Origin: 21-14-0-10-47-8 sp966211455
GTDB lineage: Bacteria > Bdellovibrionota > Bdellovibrionia > Bdellovibrionales > Bdellovibrionaceae
Reading direction: 5' to 3'
NCBI GenBank assembly: GCA_966211455.1
Contig: CBIHNI010000010.1
Coordinates: forward strand, 62,001 to 126,000
Length of the DNA stretch: 64,000 nucleotides
Part shown: positions 1 to 8,228 of the stretch, in pieces
Layout: each line of letters begins with the position of its first letter
Position numbering within the stretch: the stretch's first letter is position 1
The notes under the pieces: generated by a model
Told to the model about the DNA's origin: nothing
The model's input: only the letters and a program-made list of their open reading frames with translations
The model's database searches: none
Translations under genes and position numbers: made by a program

Positions 1-1
1 C

Positions 2-142
2 ATGCCTTGGTTTGGACGAACGATGGCTTCGTGGATCGATCTTTTCGCGCAATCGGAACTTTCGTTAGAGAAGCTGATCGAGCCGAAAATTGATGGGACA
101 CCGATCTCGGTTATTTTTATTTTGAAAGCGAAAGCGGGCTGA
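2..142 (+). CDS. C-terminal fragment, probable SAM-dependent methyltransferase
   Basis: An open frame runs from the window edge to a TGA at 140-142, so the gene starts upstream and only about 46 residues are visible. The tail has the pattern 'TMASWIDLF...SLEKLIEPK...ISVIFILKAK'. In many class I methyltransferases the last helix and strands look like this: a 'S-x-Y/W-I' helix, an 'L-x-E-P' turn, then a hydrophobic strand ending in 'KA'. No SAM-binding motif is in view, so the family is a guess from the tail. The next gene starts 5 bp downstream, so they may be cotranscribed. Confidence 0.4.
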   Translation: MPWFGRTMASWIDLFAQSELSLEKLIEPKIDGTPISVIFILKAKAG

Positions 143-147
143 TAAAA

Positions 148-701
148 ATGGAAATTCGTCAAAGCTTGATTTTGCTGAATGGTCCATCAAGTGCCGGCAA
201 GACGACGCTGTGTAAGGCCATCCGAGAGCAGATTCCGGCGCCGTTTCTGCATTACTCGTTGGATTTTTTTATGTTCGATGCTGATGTGCTGCCGAAACGA
301 AGAGATCCAAGTCTTGGCATCACCTGGCCGCAAATGCGTCCACAAGTGATCGAAGGTTTTTATCAAAGCGTGAAGGCCTTGCTTCAGGCGGGAAATAATT
401 TGGTGACGGATTTGATATCGAAGATGAGCATCAAAAGAATCGCTTGATTCAAATTATAAGTGGGCTTGATGTTTTCTTCGTCGGGGTGCAATGTCCGCTG
501 GAAATTTTAGAGCAAAGAGAAAAACAGCGTGGCGATCGTCATGCCGGAGACGCGGCCAAAGATTTACAAACCGTGCACAGCTTTTTGCCTTATGATTTCG
601 AAGTTGACTCGCGCGAGCCGGTCGAGGCCAATGCGACGAAAATTGTCGAAGCCTGGCAAAAGCGGGGTTCGGGCCGGGTTTTTCTGAATCTCAATAAATA
701 A
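148..701 (+). pseudogene. Chloramphenicol phosphotransferase-like kinase, frameshifted
   Basis: Two frames together give one protein of about 184 residues, the usual length of the CPT family of P-loop phosphotransferases. The first part has the Walker A loop GPSSAGKT and 'PFLHYSLDFF'; the second has 'FVGVQCPLEILEQREKQRGD', 'VHSF' and 'YDFEVD', all typical of the family. The break lies in the short T run near 409-412. Adding one T there gives VTDFDIEDEHQ and carries the frame into the second part; as written it hits TGA after codon 99. CPT enzymes phosphorylate a hydroxyl group (chloramphenicol in Streptomyces), but the substrate here is unknown. A homopolymer sequencing error is possible. A second CPT-like gene sits at 34068-34487. 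Confidence 0.75.
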
Positions 702-1499
702 TTATGGCGCGCAAAGGATCAGAGGCTTGAAGCCGCGTCCTTGATTGATGTTCGTGAAAAGAGCGATCGACCAAAGAATTTGTGCGATTTCAAAATTCTT
801 TTTCAGTTCGACCGGGCCCGATTTCATCTGAGTAATCAGGGCGGCCATCATTTTCTTAGAAACGTAAGGTGCTTCGATTTCGGGATCTTCGTCAGACTTT
901 AAGATCAAATCCATCGCAATATGCAAACTGCAGGCGGCGGTTTTGGATTCTTCGAATTCCAGCACAGGATCCATGGAAGCGATCATATCATCCGCCATAT
1001 CCGGGATGACGGTCGAGCCTTCCATCATATTGCCTTCGCTGTAGATAAAAAATGGATTCGAGAAAGTCAGCTGGAACAGGTGCAGGTGATTCACCGCATC
1101 TTCGAAGGAATGGACCTCGCCATCGGGTACTTTGAACGAAAGGCGTTGCAGCCATTTGCAGTGAAGTCTGACATCGCGATCAACGATTTCCAGATAGCCA
1201 AGCTTTTGGGTCTTGCGATGGGCAAAGTAAATATCTGAAACGTCACCGTTCTTTTTTAGATAGAAAGTGTGTCTGAGATAAAAAAGAAAGGTCTCAAGCT
1301 TTTTACCTTCCAGCAGTTGCCCCCGAAAGAAAAGCTCCGATCCCAGATCGAGCATGGCTTGAATGTGCGCCATATTCAAAGTCAGGGCAGAGGACTGAAG
1401 TCGGATGCGGCCATTGGGGTTGTCGAGAAAGATATCGCTCATAGGACGAGCATAAAGAGTCGTGATCCAGATCGGTACTGGACGAGAGTCCTGCGGCAT
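702..1499 (-). CDS. Hypothetical cytoplasmic protein
   Basis: A 265-residue protein with no signal peptide and no membrane segment. I do not recognise the family. It is mixed alpha/beta, with a middle part rich in aromatic and basic residues (RKTQKLGYLEIVDRDVRLHC) and a helical C-terminus. A second possible start is the ATG at 1442, giving MSDIFLDNP; neither start has a clear ribosome binding site, so the first 19 residues are doubtful. The gene ends directly against the stop codon of the convergent gene at 148-701. Confidence 0.6.
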   Translation of the reverse strand: MPQDSRPVPIWITTLYARPMSDIFLDNPNGRIRLQSSALTLNMAHIQAMLDLGSELFFRGQLLEGKKLETFLFYLRHTFYLKKNGDVSDIYFAHRKTQKLGYLEIVDRDVRLHCKWLQRLSFKVPDGEVHSFEDAVNHLHLFQLTFSNPFFIYSEGNMMEGSTVIPDMADDMIASMDPVLEFEESKTAACSLHIAMDLILKSDEDPEIEAPYVSKKMMAALITQMKSGPVELKKNFEIAQILWSIALFTNINQGRGFKPLILCAP

Positions 1500-1545
1500 T
1501 CATAAAAGGTCGTGAAAAATGTCAATGAATCGTTAAAAAATTCCG

Positions 1546-3618
1546 ATGCTTAAATCAGAAAATGAAGGATCTGTGAATTTGATTTTTTGGAAGCGAAACT
1601 CTTTCGTTCGATGGCTATTTCTTTACCTGATTTTTGCAAATCAGGCGCAGGCGCAATTTTTTGCCGAGATGAGCTACAAGCTTTGGTACGAAGCCTGTCC
1701 AAAAACAGAAGAGCCGACCCCTTTTCAGCAGGTCGACAACCGGTGGTCTGTTCTTTGTTCGAACCCCCGCAGCGAAAAAGCGCGCGCTGATCTGACCCGC
1801 CGAAATATGGGCGAGATCAGTGATGATGCGATGCTGGCAAGTTTGGCAGCGGAAAAATCAAAAGCTTTGGATTGTACGATATCACAGGTCGCGCATTTGA
1901 ATTCCAATCCGGAAGATTTAAAGAAATTTATCGAAGACTATAAGCAAAAGCTGATGATGCTAGCGCAGGAAAAACGTCTGATCAAAGAGCTTCGGGACAA
2001 AAAAGGAAAAACAGAATCGGATCTTGAAGTGTATGACCAAGCCATCGAGCGGGCGAAGCTGATGGCTCAGTCGCTTCCTTTTTCAGATCTCAAAGCTTTT
2101 CAAAAGGTGATTCGTTATTCGTTTGTTCAGTTTGAAGCCTACTCGGAAGATCGGCTTCAAGAAATATTGCCAGCCCAGTTGAACAATCTTTTGCAAGCCG
2201 CCGTTGTCGATGCCAGCGGTGAGCTTCGGAAAAACAAAGCAATTCTGGAAAAAGGTGTGAACACTTTCGGTGAATCTTTGGATTCAGAAGAACGTGAATC
2301 TTTGATGCAGAACGCAGATCTTGTCGAAGCCTATCGGCAAAAGCATCAGTCGCAATTGCAAGAGATGAATCCAAGCTTCTGTCGTCTGGACGCCAAGTAC
2401 GGCCGAGGCGCCAAGGCCCGAGATCAGACGATTTTAGCTGCCAGCTGGCTGGCTCTTCCAGCCAGTGGATTGACCAAAGTTGGAGCTGTGGGTTTGACCT
2501 CGTCGGTGACGGGGGCCGCAGCACTTGGGCAGATTTCGATTCGTACGGCCGGTGTCTTGCGTGTTTTGGCCAGGGCTGGTGCGACCGCAGGCGGGCTTTC
2601 GCAAATTCACAAGGCCTGCATCGCGGATTACACAACTGTTTCAACTGTGCATAAAACTGGATCCGATGCGGAAACATGCGAATCCAATATGATCAAATCT
2701 CAGGATTCGGAAAACTGCGTTTTGTCGGCGGCTCTGAGTGCGCTGGGGGCCTACAAAGTCGGAACTGAAGTCAAAGGGGCTTATCAAGTTTTCCGAGATA
2801 AACAGAAAGCGGATGCCATTCAAAAAGCACATTTGATCGGTCGTGGGGAACAAGGCATCGACGGAACAGCGGCGAAAGTCGGCAATTACACCTTCAAACA
2901 AAAATACCGAAAAGCGCGGATCTTGCAAAAAGCCGGCATCTCGAAAGATGAAAGACGCAGGCTTTTTCAAAACGGTGTTGTCGGTGACAGCAAAGAGATC
3001 GATGACCTGATCGAAATCGAAGATCAAATCGCCGATCTTGAAATGAATGCATGGAAATTCAAGGACTCGCAAAAAGAGATTTTGGATGGACTTAAAGCTT
3101 TGCGTGCAGATTTAGATGCGGCTCTGGATTCCTCTCCTGCCGAGATGGCCGAGAAAGTGCGTCAGTTGCAAGAGAAAATGAAGAAACTGACTTCGGCCAA
3201 CAAGTCCCCCCTGACGGTTCTTCCAAAGCTTGATGATATTTTGGAAAATCCAGGAGCTTTGCGCAAGGCGGAGGTCATCGAGCTCAATCAAGGAGGCGCG
3301 AGAAACTGGAAAATGAAATTTGAAAATGGCTGATTGGATGATCTTCTAAACGCTGAAAAGCCGATCGTGCAGAAGTTTGTAAATTCGATCCGAACCGGGG
3401 CCGCGTCCGAGAATATCGATGCGACAAAAATCAAAATCATCCAAGATGCACCAGTTGGAGAGAAGGGGCGTCTTTTTGAAGTGCGAATTATTGGCAGTGG
3501 GCACCAGAGATTGGTGGGTTGCTTTGAGAACGGCGTTTTTTCGATCATGAAGTACGATTCTCATGCGCCGGAGCACGGACAAACTTTTATGGTCAGATAC
3601 CGGGATCTGTGCCGGTAA
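1546..3618 (+). pseudogene. Secreted protein split by an in-frame stop
   Basis: The first open part (1546-3333, 595 residues) begins with a signal peptide ending near 'FANQAQA'. A GTG at 1573 preceded by AAGGA would give a cleaner leader. It continues with a charged helical region, a glycine/alanine-rich hydrophobic stretch around residues 300-345, and a block 'AHLIGRGEQGIDG...NYTFKQKYRKARIL...KDERRRLF...GVVG' that I recall from other Bdellovibrio secreted proteins. A TGA at 3331-3333 stops it, but the same frame stays open to 3618 for about 94 more residues (LDDLLNAEKPIV...MVRYRDLCR). TGG in place of TGA would give one 690-residue protein. The function is unknown; the soluble tail could be an effector or substrate-binding domain. 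Confidence 0.7.
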
Positions 3619-3649
3619 AAAGTATCGAAATGATTCGGCTTTTCATTTG

Positions 3650-3707
3650 TGCAACAAAATGGTTGCATAATTTCTTACCTCCTGTAATATGCAACTTGGA
3701 GGTTGCG
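3650..3707. promoter_or_regulatory. Two ArsR-type palindromic operators
   Basis: TGCAAC-N6-GTTGCA at 3650-3667 is a perfect palindrome. TGCAAC-N6-GTTGCG at 3690-3707 has one mismatch. Allowing one mismatch, both extend to 9-bp arms (TTGTGCAAC/GTTGCATAA and ATATGCAAC/GTTGCGTAT). Their centres are 40 bp apart. The second covers the ribosome binding site of the SRPBCC gene (GGAGG at 3698-3702). ArsR repressors encoded beside SRPBCC genes are known to use GCAAC/GTTGC-type sites, so autoregulation by the ArsR protein encoded at 4151 is the natural reading. Confidence 0.8.
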
Positions 3708-3708
3708 T

Positions 3709-4164
3709 ATGGCAGCAGAACAAAATGTGATTGAAAGACAGATCGAAATCAAAGCCCCAATGGCCAAGGTCTTTTTGGCTTTGACGGATTCGAAGCAATT
3801 TGGACAGTGGTTCAAGGTGAAATTGGATGGTCCCTTCGTCGCTGGGAAAACCACGACCGGGATGAACTTATCAAAAGGCTTTGAGATGCCCATGCAGTTT
3901 ATCATCCGCGAGATCAAGCCCGAGACCTATTTCTCGTACTCGTGGACGCCGTTTCCCATGGACCGCACGATCGATTATTCGAAAGAAGAGCCAACCCTGG
4001 TTGAATTCTTTTTGTCCACCTCTTCAAAAGGCACTCTTGTGAAGGTGAAAGAATCGGGCTTCGACAAAATCACCGCAAGTCGACGAGCGAAAGCTTTCGA
4101 AATGCATTCGGGCGGTTGGGAAGCGCAACTTCAAAACATCGAGGCCTTTCTTGCCAAGGGCTAA
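3709..4164 (+). CDS. SRPBCC (AHSA1-like) protein
   Basis: A 151-residue START/Bet v1-fold protein of the AHSA1 group. It opens with 'IERQIEIKAPMAKVFLALTDSKQFGQWF', the classic first strand and helix of the family, and ends with 'HSGGWEAQLQNIEAFL', the long C-terminal helix. These proteins bind hydrophobic ligands in a central cavity; no enzymatic activity is implied. The ATG at 3709 is chosen because GGAGG lies 6 bp upstream; an upstream TTG at 3703 is less likely. The gene overlaps the ArsR gene by 14 bp, a pairing common in bacteria. Both are probably controlled by the palindromes upstream. Confidence 0.85.
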   Translation: MAAEQNVIERQIEIKAPMAKVFLALTDSKQFGQWFKVKLDGPFVAGKTTTGMNLSKGFEMPMQFIIREIKPETYFSYSWTPFPMDRTIDYSKEEPTLVEFFLSTSSKGTLVKVKESGFDKITASRRAKAFEMHSGGWEAQLQNIEAFLAKG

Positions 4165-4504
4165 TGCCTCAAACGCTTTAAAACTGGAACATCACGCCGA
4201 GGTCTTTGCCGCCCTCGGCGATCCGGTCCGGTTGTCCTTGGTCCATAAACTGGTCGGAGGCAAGCCGCATTCGATTTCAGAACTGACCGAAGGAACAAAG
4301 ATCACTCGACAAGCGGTGACCAAGCATCTGCGTGTGCTTGAAAATGTCGGCGTTGTTCACAGTGTGAAAGAAGGCCGCGAAAGCCTGTACGAGCTGGATG
4401 CCGAACCGCTTGAGGATCTGCAGCAGTACTTGCAGATCATCGCTAAGCAGTGGGATCAGGCCCTAAGCAATCTCAAAGCTTTCGTTGAAGACGGAAAGTC
4501 CTAA
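4151..4504 (+). CDS. ArsR-family transcriptional repressor
   Basis: A 117-residue winged-helix regulator: 'HAEVFAALGDPVRLSLVHKLVGG' (helices 1-2), 'SISELTEGTKITRQAVTKHLRVLENVGVV' (helix-turn-helix) and 'KEGRESLYEL' (wing). The metal-binding cysteine motif of classical ArsR proteins (ELCVCDL) is absent, so this is a non-metal subgroup. The start is a TTG at 4151 with GAGG 6 bp upstream; no ATG exists before the conserved region. It is translated from within the end of the SRPBCC gene and probably represses its own operon. Confidence 0.85.
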   Translation: MPRANASNALKLEHHAEVFAALGDPVRLSLVHKLVGGKPHSISELTEGTKITRQAVTKHLRVLENVGVVHSVKEGRESLYELDAEPLEDLQQYLQIIAKQWDQALSNLKAFVEDGKS

Positions 4505-5200
4505 TCAGTTCCCCGGGTTGTCGCGAATTTTCGTCAACACGTACAGATCTTCGCGGGCATCCGAATTTTTGCGCGAGCCATAAGTCAGGCGCAGATCATG
4601 ATCGGTGTACACTTCGCGTAGATGCCCGCGATCAAAGAAAAGGCGCACGATCCAGCTGGGAACGATGGTCGTTTTATTTTCCAAGGCGTGTGTTTCGGCC
4701 TGATGGGCTAGATCCCAGATCTCTTCGATGTCGGGTCTTTCGTTGACGCCGGGGTAATTGGTGAAGTGCACGTTCAAAGTGTTGCGTTCCTTTAAACTCG
4801 GTTTAAATTCGCCACGCAAAAGACCGATGCGCTCGAAACGGCGATCGCCGCGCTGGTAAAGCGGGCAGACGTTATAGTAAAATCCTTCTTTAAAGATGAC
4901 TTGATAAATCTCGTTCACTTCGAGCGTCGGGTCGACCAAGCGATCTTTGTGACGGTAATCGTAAGGTCCCCAAACCTGCTTCCACACACCCGTCAAAAGT
5001 GACAAGCGGTTTTGCACGGGCGGCACCGGCTGGATTTCCAAAAGTCGCTTCACCAAGGTGTCCAGCCGATTCTGTTTGGAAAAATCAGGGTCACCTTGCC
5101 CCGTGTATTCATGGGCAAGTGTTAGGATTTCGGCCTTCAGGGCGGCGGCATCGGCCTGGTGGCCAATATCTTTGTAAGCTGGGATGAGAGATGTTTCCAT
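4505..5200 (-). CDS. PAP/fibrillin-like protein
   Basis: 231 residues from the ATG at 5200 (AAGAG upstream). It has no signal peptide. A helical first third is followed by 'LLTGVWKQVWGPYDYR', several beta strands and a C-terminal 'DLRLTYGSRK...DLYVLTKI'. This pattern (gain of W after a helix; 'D-L-R-x-x-x-G' then a final strand) resembles PAP/fibrillin lipocalin-like proteins of plastids and cyanobacteria, which are thought to bind lipophilic molecules. The match is by eye and weak. It is convergent with arsR, with the two stop codons abutting. Confidence 0.45.
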   Translation of the reverse strand: METSLIPAYKDIGHQADAAALKAEILTLAHEYTGQGDPDFSKQNRLDTLVKRLLEIQPVPPVQNRLSLLTGVWKQVWGPYDYRHKDRLVDPTLEVNEIYQVIFKEGFYYNVCPLYQRGDRRFERIGLLRGEFKPSLKERNTLNVHFTNYPGVNERPDIEEIWDLAHQAETHALENKTTIVPSWIVRLFFDRGHLREVYTDHDLRLTYGSRKNSDAREDLYVLTKIRDNPGN

Positions 5201-5382
5201 AAAAGCTCTTGGGCTGAAATGAATTCGAATTATTTTGAAAGGGTGCAAACAGAAGACCAAAACTTTTCACTGACTATCAGACGTCAAGAAATCGTCACTC
5301 GGCTGATTGACTTGTAGCAATAACATTGACCAATCGCACATCTCTGCCGAAGATTTGGTTTCACCATTTTCGAAGGATGCGC

Positions 5383-6099
5383 ATGAAAAAGATTTCTCTT
5401 TTGCTTCTGGGTTTTGTCGTCACGGCTTGCAGCACCTTCACGACACCCCAGTCTTCGACCACGGCCGAAGTTCAAAAGCAGGTTCTTTATTCCGGCAAAG
5501 ATTTAAAATCGGACATCCAAGCGCAGATCCCCGATTTCCCCAAAGCGGGCAGCGAGGCGCAGAGCAAAGATGAAAAAGTGCTCCGCAGCCTGCAAAAGTC
5601 CCGCACGGCTGAAGATTGCAAACGTGCCGAATCCGAAGTGATCGTGAATCTTGAAAATTTCTACGGCGAACCATACGGCGAGCTGACCGAAGCGCAGGTG
5701 AATCTGATCGATCCTTTGATCCGTCAGGTGCAGTATGAATACGGCGCTAATATTGGATTTGCAAAGCGCGCTTATCCGCGACCGCGTCCTTATGAATACA
5801 TCAAGGGCTTAAAGCCTTGCTTGCAAAAAGAAACCAGCATGGCTTATCCCAGCGGGCACGCCACCTTGGCTTATCTTTATGGTTTTATCTTGGCCGATGT
5901 GATGCCAGAAAAAGCCGACAAGTGGAAAGAGCGTGCCCAGGTCATCGCCAAGGACCGCGTGATCGGCGGGGTTCATCATCCTTCGGATATCGAAGCGGGA
6001 CAAAAGCTTGGTGAGATTATCTATAGCGATCTAAAAAAATCGGCCCGCTATCAGGCCGATGTCGAAAAACTAAAAAACGCGGTGCACGCTTTACCTTAA
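5383..6099 (+). CDS. PAP2-family acid phosphatase lipoprotein
   Basis: A 238-residue lipoprotein: the leader MKKISLLLLGFVVTAC ends in a lipobox with Cys16. The three PAP2 signature parts are present: KRAYPRPRP (the KX6RP motif), 'AYPSGH' and 'DRVIGGVHHPSD', the last with the usual SR changed to DR. The family removes phosphate from organic phosphates or lipid phosphates through a phosphohistidine, and the layout matches class A non-specific acid phosphatases (PhoN-like), normally periplasmic. The start at 5383 is supported by AAGG at 5373-5376. The last 9 bp overlap the end of the convergent DUF421 gene. Confidence 0.85.
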   Translation: MKKISLLLLGFVVTACSTFTTPQSSTTAEVQKQVLYSGKDLKSDIQAQIPDFPKAGSEAQSKDEKVLRSLQKSRTAEDCKRAESEVIVNLENFYGEPYGELTEAQVNLIDPLIRQVQYEYGANIGFAKRAYPRPRPYEYIKGLKPCLQKETSMAYPSGHATLAYLYGFILADVMPEKADKWKERAQVIAKDRVIGGVHHPSDIEAGQKLGEIIYSDLKKSARYQADVEKLKNAVHALP

Positions 6100-6726
6100 A
6101 TCATCCAGAACTTCGTAATGATCGGGCTGCCGTGAAGGCTTCGGATCTTTCACCGGTGGTTCGTTCCCGTAGGTTTTCGGATCCTGCGGTTCAGTTGGCA
6201 GTGGTTTCGAATCTTCATCTTGGCGGTCTTGGCGTGAAGATGTTGGACGGCTCATCATGGCTCCTTGTTTTCGGATGTAAGAAATTTTCCCATTGGTTTC
6301 TAAAACCGCATAATCGATCTCATTTAAATGTTTGATTCCATGGGCGCGCATCGTTTCCTGAAGCTCGTCTTCGGTGATTTTTTCTCGGTTTAATACTTGT
6401 TGGTGAACGCGGCCATTTGAAATCACAAATTGGGGATCGCCTTCTAGAATTTTTTCCGCTTTTTTCGAGAAGAAGGCCAAGCGATCCATGATGAAGCCCA
6501 AGAAAATCAAGGTCGAGGCCGAGATCAAAGCTGCCGTCAGGGACGAATCTTCGGCACTGAGGCTGGCGCTGACCGATTCGCTGATGATCAGGATCAGAAC
6601 CAGATCAAAAGGTGACATCTCGCCCAGTTGCTTTTTTCCAGCCAAGCGGAAGAGAATAAAAAGAGCGGCGTAAATGACCAGGGCCCGGAAAATCAACTCG
6701 AATGGGGAGGCAGTTAAAATCCACAT
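6091..6726 (-). CDS. DUF421 membrane protein (YetF/YcaP-like)
   Basis: 211 residues. The ATG at 6726 (MWILTASPFELIFRALVIY) fits the family; a longer frame extends into the divergent promoter region. Three N-terminal membrane helices carry 'RLAGKKQLGEMSPFDLVLILIISESV', the hallmark of DUF421. A cytoplasmic alpha/beta part follows, with 'GRVHQQVLNREKITEDELQETMRAHGI' and 'DYAVLETNGKISYIRK'. The C-terminal 45 residues are a polar proline-rich tail that the family does not normally have. The molecular role of DUF421 is not settled; some members are tied to spore or envelope properties. Confidence 0.85.
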   Translation of the reverse strand: MWILTASPFELIFRALVIYAALFILFRLAGKKQLGEMSPFDLVLILIISESVSASLSAEDSSLTAALISASTLIFLGFIMDRLAFFSKKAEKILEGDPQFVISNGRVHQQVLNREKITEDELQETMRAHGIKHLNEIDYAVLETNGKISYIRKQGAMMSRPTSSRQDRQDEDSKPLPTEPQDPKTYGNEPPVKDPKPSRQPDHYEVLDDLR

Positions 6727-6934
6727 ACGAAGAAGTGAAAGCAAATTAGATTCCAAATGGGAGTCATCACGTCTATTCGCCAAGGTCGGGAAAGCTGTGC
6801 GATTTGCCACAGTTCTAGCCCATTCTGACCCGCATGCGTCCCATCTTTCCCAAAAAGCCGCAAACAGGGGCGCCCCAGTCCGAGCATCCTTCTTGCTGAA
6901 TTTGAAAGTCAGCTGAGAAAGAAAAGGAGACTGC

Positions 6935-7483
6935 ATGACAACCAAAAAAATGACCACAAAAATTCACGAAACCAATAAATCGGAAAACGATATCATTCGT
7001 TTGATTTTGGAAGATCACAAGCCGCTCAAACAGCTGATCGAGATCATGAAAGATTCCGAGAAAAACGTGCTCGAACGCGCTGCCGCTTTCGAAGAATTTG
7101 CACCTCTTCTTTTGCTGCACGCAAAGCCCGAAGAAGAAAGCCTGTATGTCTATATGAAAGATCACCAGGAACTGCGTGAAGACGGTTACGAAGGCGAAAC
7201 CGAGCACAGCATTGCCGATCGTTTGATCGAAGAAATTCAAGCCGTCGAAGATGATGAAGATGTCTGGTCGGCAAAGGTGAAGGTGTTGGCGGAACTTGTT
7301 GAACATCATATCAAAGAAGAAGAAAAGGAAATGTTCCCTGAATTTCTAGAGACTTCGACCGTTGAAGAACGGGACCATTTGGGGCGTCGATACCAAAATC
7401 TGCGTCGCCAATTTGCCAATGAGATTCAAACTGCGGCAATGGCGAAACAGAAAATGCAGGAAGAGTCTGTGGTCGCACACTAA
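6935..7483 (+). CDS. Hemerythrin HHE-domain protein
   Basis: A 182-residue four-helix-bundle protein with the spaced histidines and glutamates of hemerythrin HHE domains: 'LEDHKPLKQLIEIM', 'LLLLHAKPEEESLYVYM', 'ETEHSIADRLIEEI' and 'LVEHHIKEEEKEMFPEF'. Such proteins hold a non-haem di-iron centre that binds oxygen or senses iron or oxidative stress. The start at 6935 has AGGAGA upstream. It heads a run of four same-strand genes (6935-10254) and is divergent from DUF421 across about 210 bp. The small N-terminal extension (about 20 polar residues) is unusual. Confidence 0.85.
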   Translation: MTTKKMTTKIHETNKSENDIIRLILEDHKPLKQLIEIMKDSEKNVLERAAAFEEFAPLLLLHAKPEEESLYVYMKDHQELREDGYEGETEHSIADRLIEEIQAVEDDEDVWSAKVKVLAELVEHHIKEEEKEMFPEFLETSTVEERDHLGRRYQNLRRQFANEIQTAAMAKQKMQEESVVAH

Positions 7484-7502
7484 ATTCAAGTCTTTCCGAA
7501 TG

Positions 7503-7525
7503 CGGATCTCAAACTTTGGGATCCG
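7503..7525 (+). terminator. Hairpin after the hemerythrin gene
   Basis: CGGATCTC (7503-7510) and GGGATCCG (7518-7525) pair with one G-T wobble around a 7-base loop and are followed by TTTCC. The short T run makes this a weak terminator or an mRNA processing stem. Confidence 0.4.
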
Positions 7526-7617
7526 TTTCCACTTTTGGTTGTTTTTCCGCAAAATCGTCCAAGCTCGCACCTCTTTTGCAAACCTTGTCTTTGCAATCGC
7601 AACCGCAAGGAGACGGC

Positions 7618-8214
7618 ATGGACACATCTCAAGCATCGCAATTTCCAATTTCTGAATCCGCACGCACTCGTGAAGAACCGATTTCCCAGCTTCGGCCTGA
7701 AGCCAATCAACACGAGCCGCATCAGTTCTCCATCACGATCGGAAGAGAACCCCAAGAAGTTTTCGCCTTTTGGCGAGACTTTAAAAATTTACCGCTTTTT
7801 ATGAAAGATTTGGCCGAGGTGCAGATTCTTTCAGAGAAAACTTCGCGTTGGGTGGTCAAACTGAAATCCGGCTTCCGCACCGAATGGGATGCGGAAATCG
7901 TCGAGGAGTTACCAGGGCAAATGATCGCCTGGCAAAGTCTCGAAGGTTCCTCTGTTGAAACTTCAGGCCGAGTTTGGTTTCTCAAATCTCCAGGCGGTCG
8001 CGGCACCATCGTACGCCTGATGATGAGCTACCACGTGCCAGGCGGAAAATTGGCCGAGCTCGCCGGTAAATTCACCGGCGAGGATCCTTACAATCTCACG
8101 CTCACAAACCTGAGACGTCTGAAGGCTTATCTGGAGACCGGCGAAATCCCCACCACCGAAGGGCAACCCAGCGGCCGCGACGAAGATCTGCAAGACAAAT
8201 CCAACTTACATTAG
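7618..8214 (+). CDS. SRPBCC-family protein (cyclase/dehydrase-like)
   Basis: 198 residues from the ATG at 7618, which has AAGGAGA upstream. After about 38 disordered residues comes 'HQFSITIGREPQEVFAFWRDFKNLPLFMKDLAEVQIL', then 'SRWVVKL...TEWDAEIVEELPGQMIAWQSLEGSSVETSGRVWF'. This is the polyketide cyclase/dehydrase branch of the SRPBCC fold. The tail after residue 175 is polar and disordered. In other bacteria similar genes lie with stress-linked alcohol dehydrogenases and short-chain dehydrogenases, as here. A ligand is not predictable. Confidence 0.8.
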   Translation: MDTSQASQFPISESARTREEPISQLRPEANQHEPHQFSITIGREPQEVFAFWRDFKNLPLFMKDLAEVQILSEKTSRWVVKLKSGFRTEWDAEIVEELPGQMIAWQSLEGSSVETSGRVWFLKSPGGRGTIVRLMMSYHVPGGKLAELAGKFTGEDPYNLTLTNLRRLKAYLETGEIPTTEGQPSGRDEDLQDKSNLH

Positions 8215-8228
8215 GCAACGGAGGAAAT

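Noticed and set aside
2090..2677. 195-residue minus-strand frame within the secreted gene
   Set aside because: Arg/Pro/Ser-rich shadow of the plus-strand gene, which has a signal peptide and recognisable motifs.
3331..3333. Selenocysteine recoding of the in-frame TGA
   Set aside because: No SECIS-like hairpin is apparent after the codon, the protein is not a redox type, and selD here is explained by mnmH. A nonsense change is simpler.
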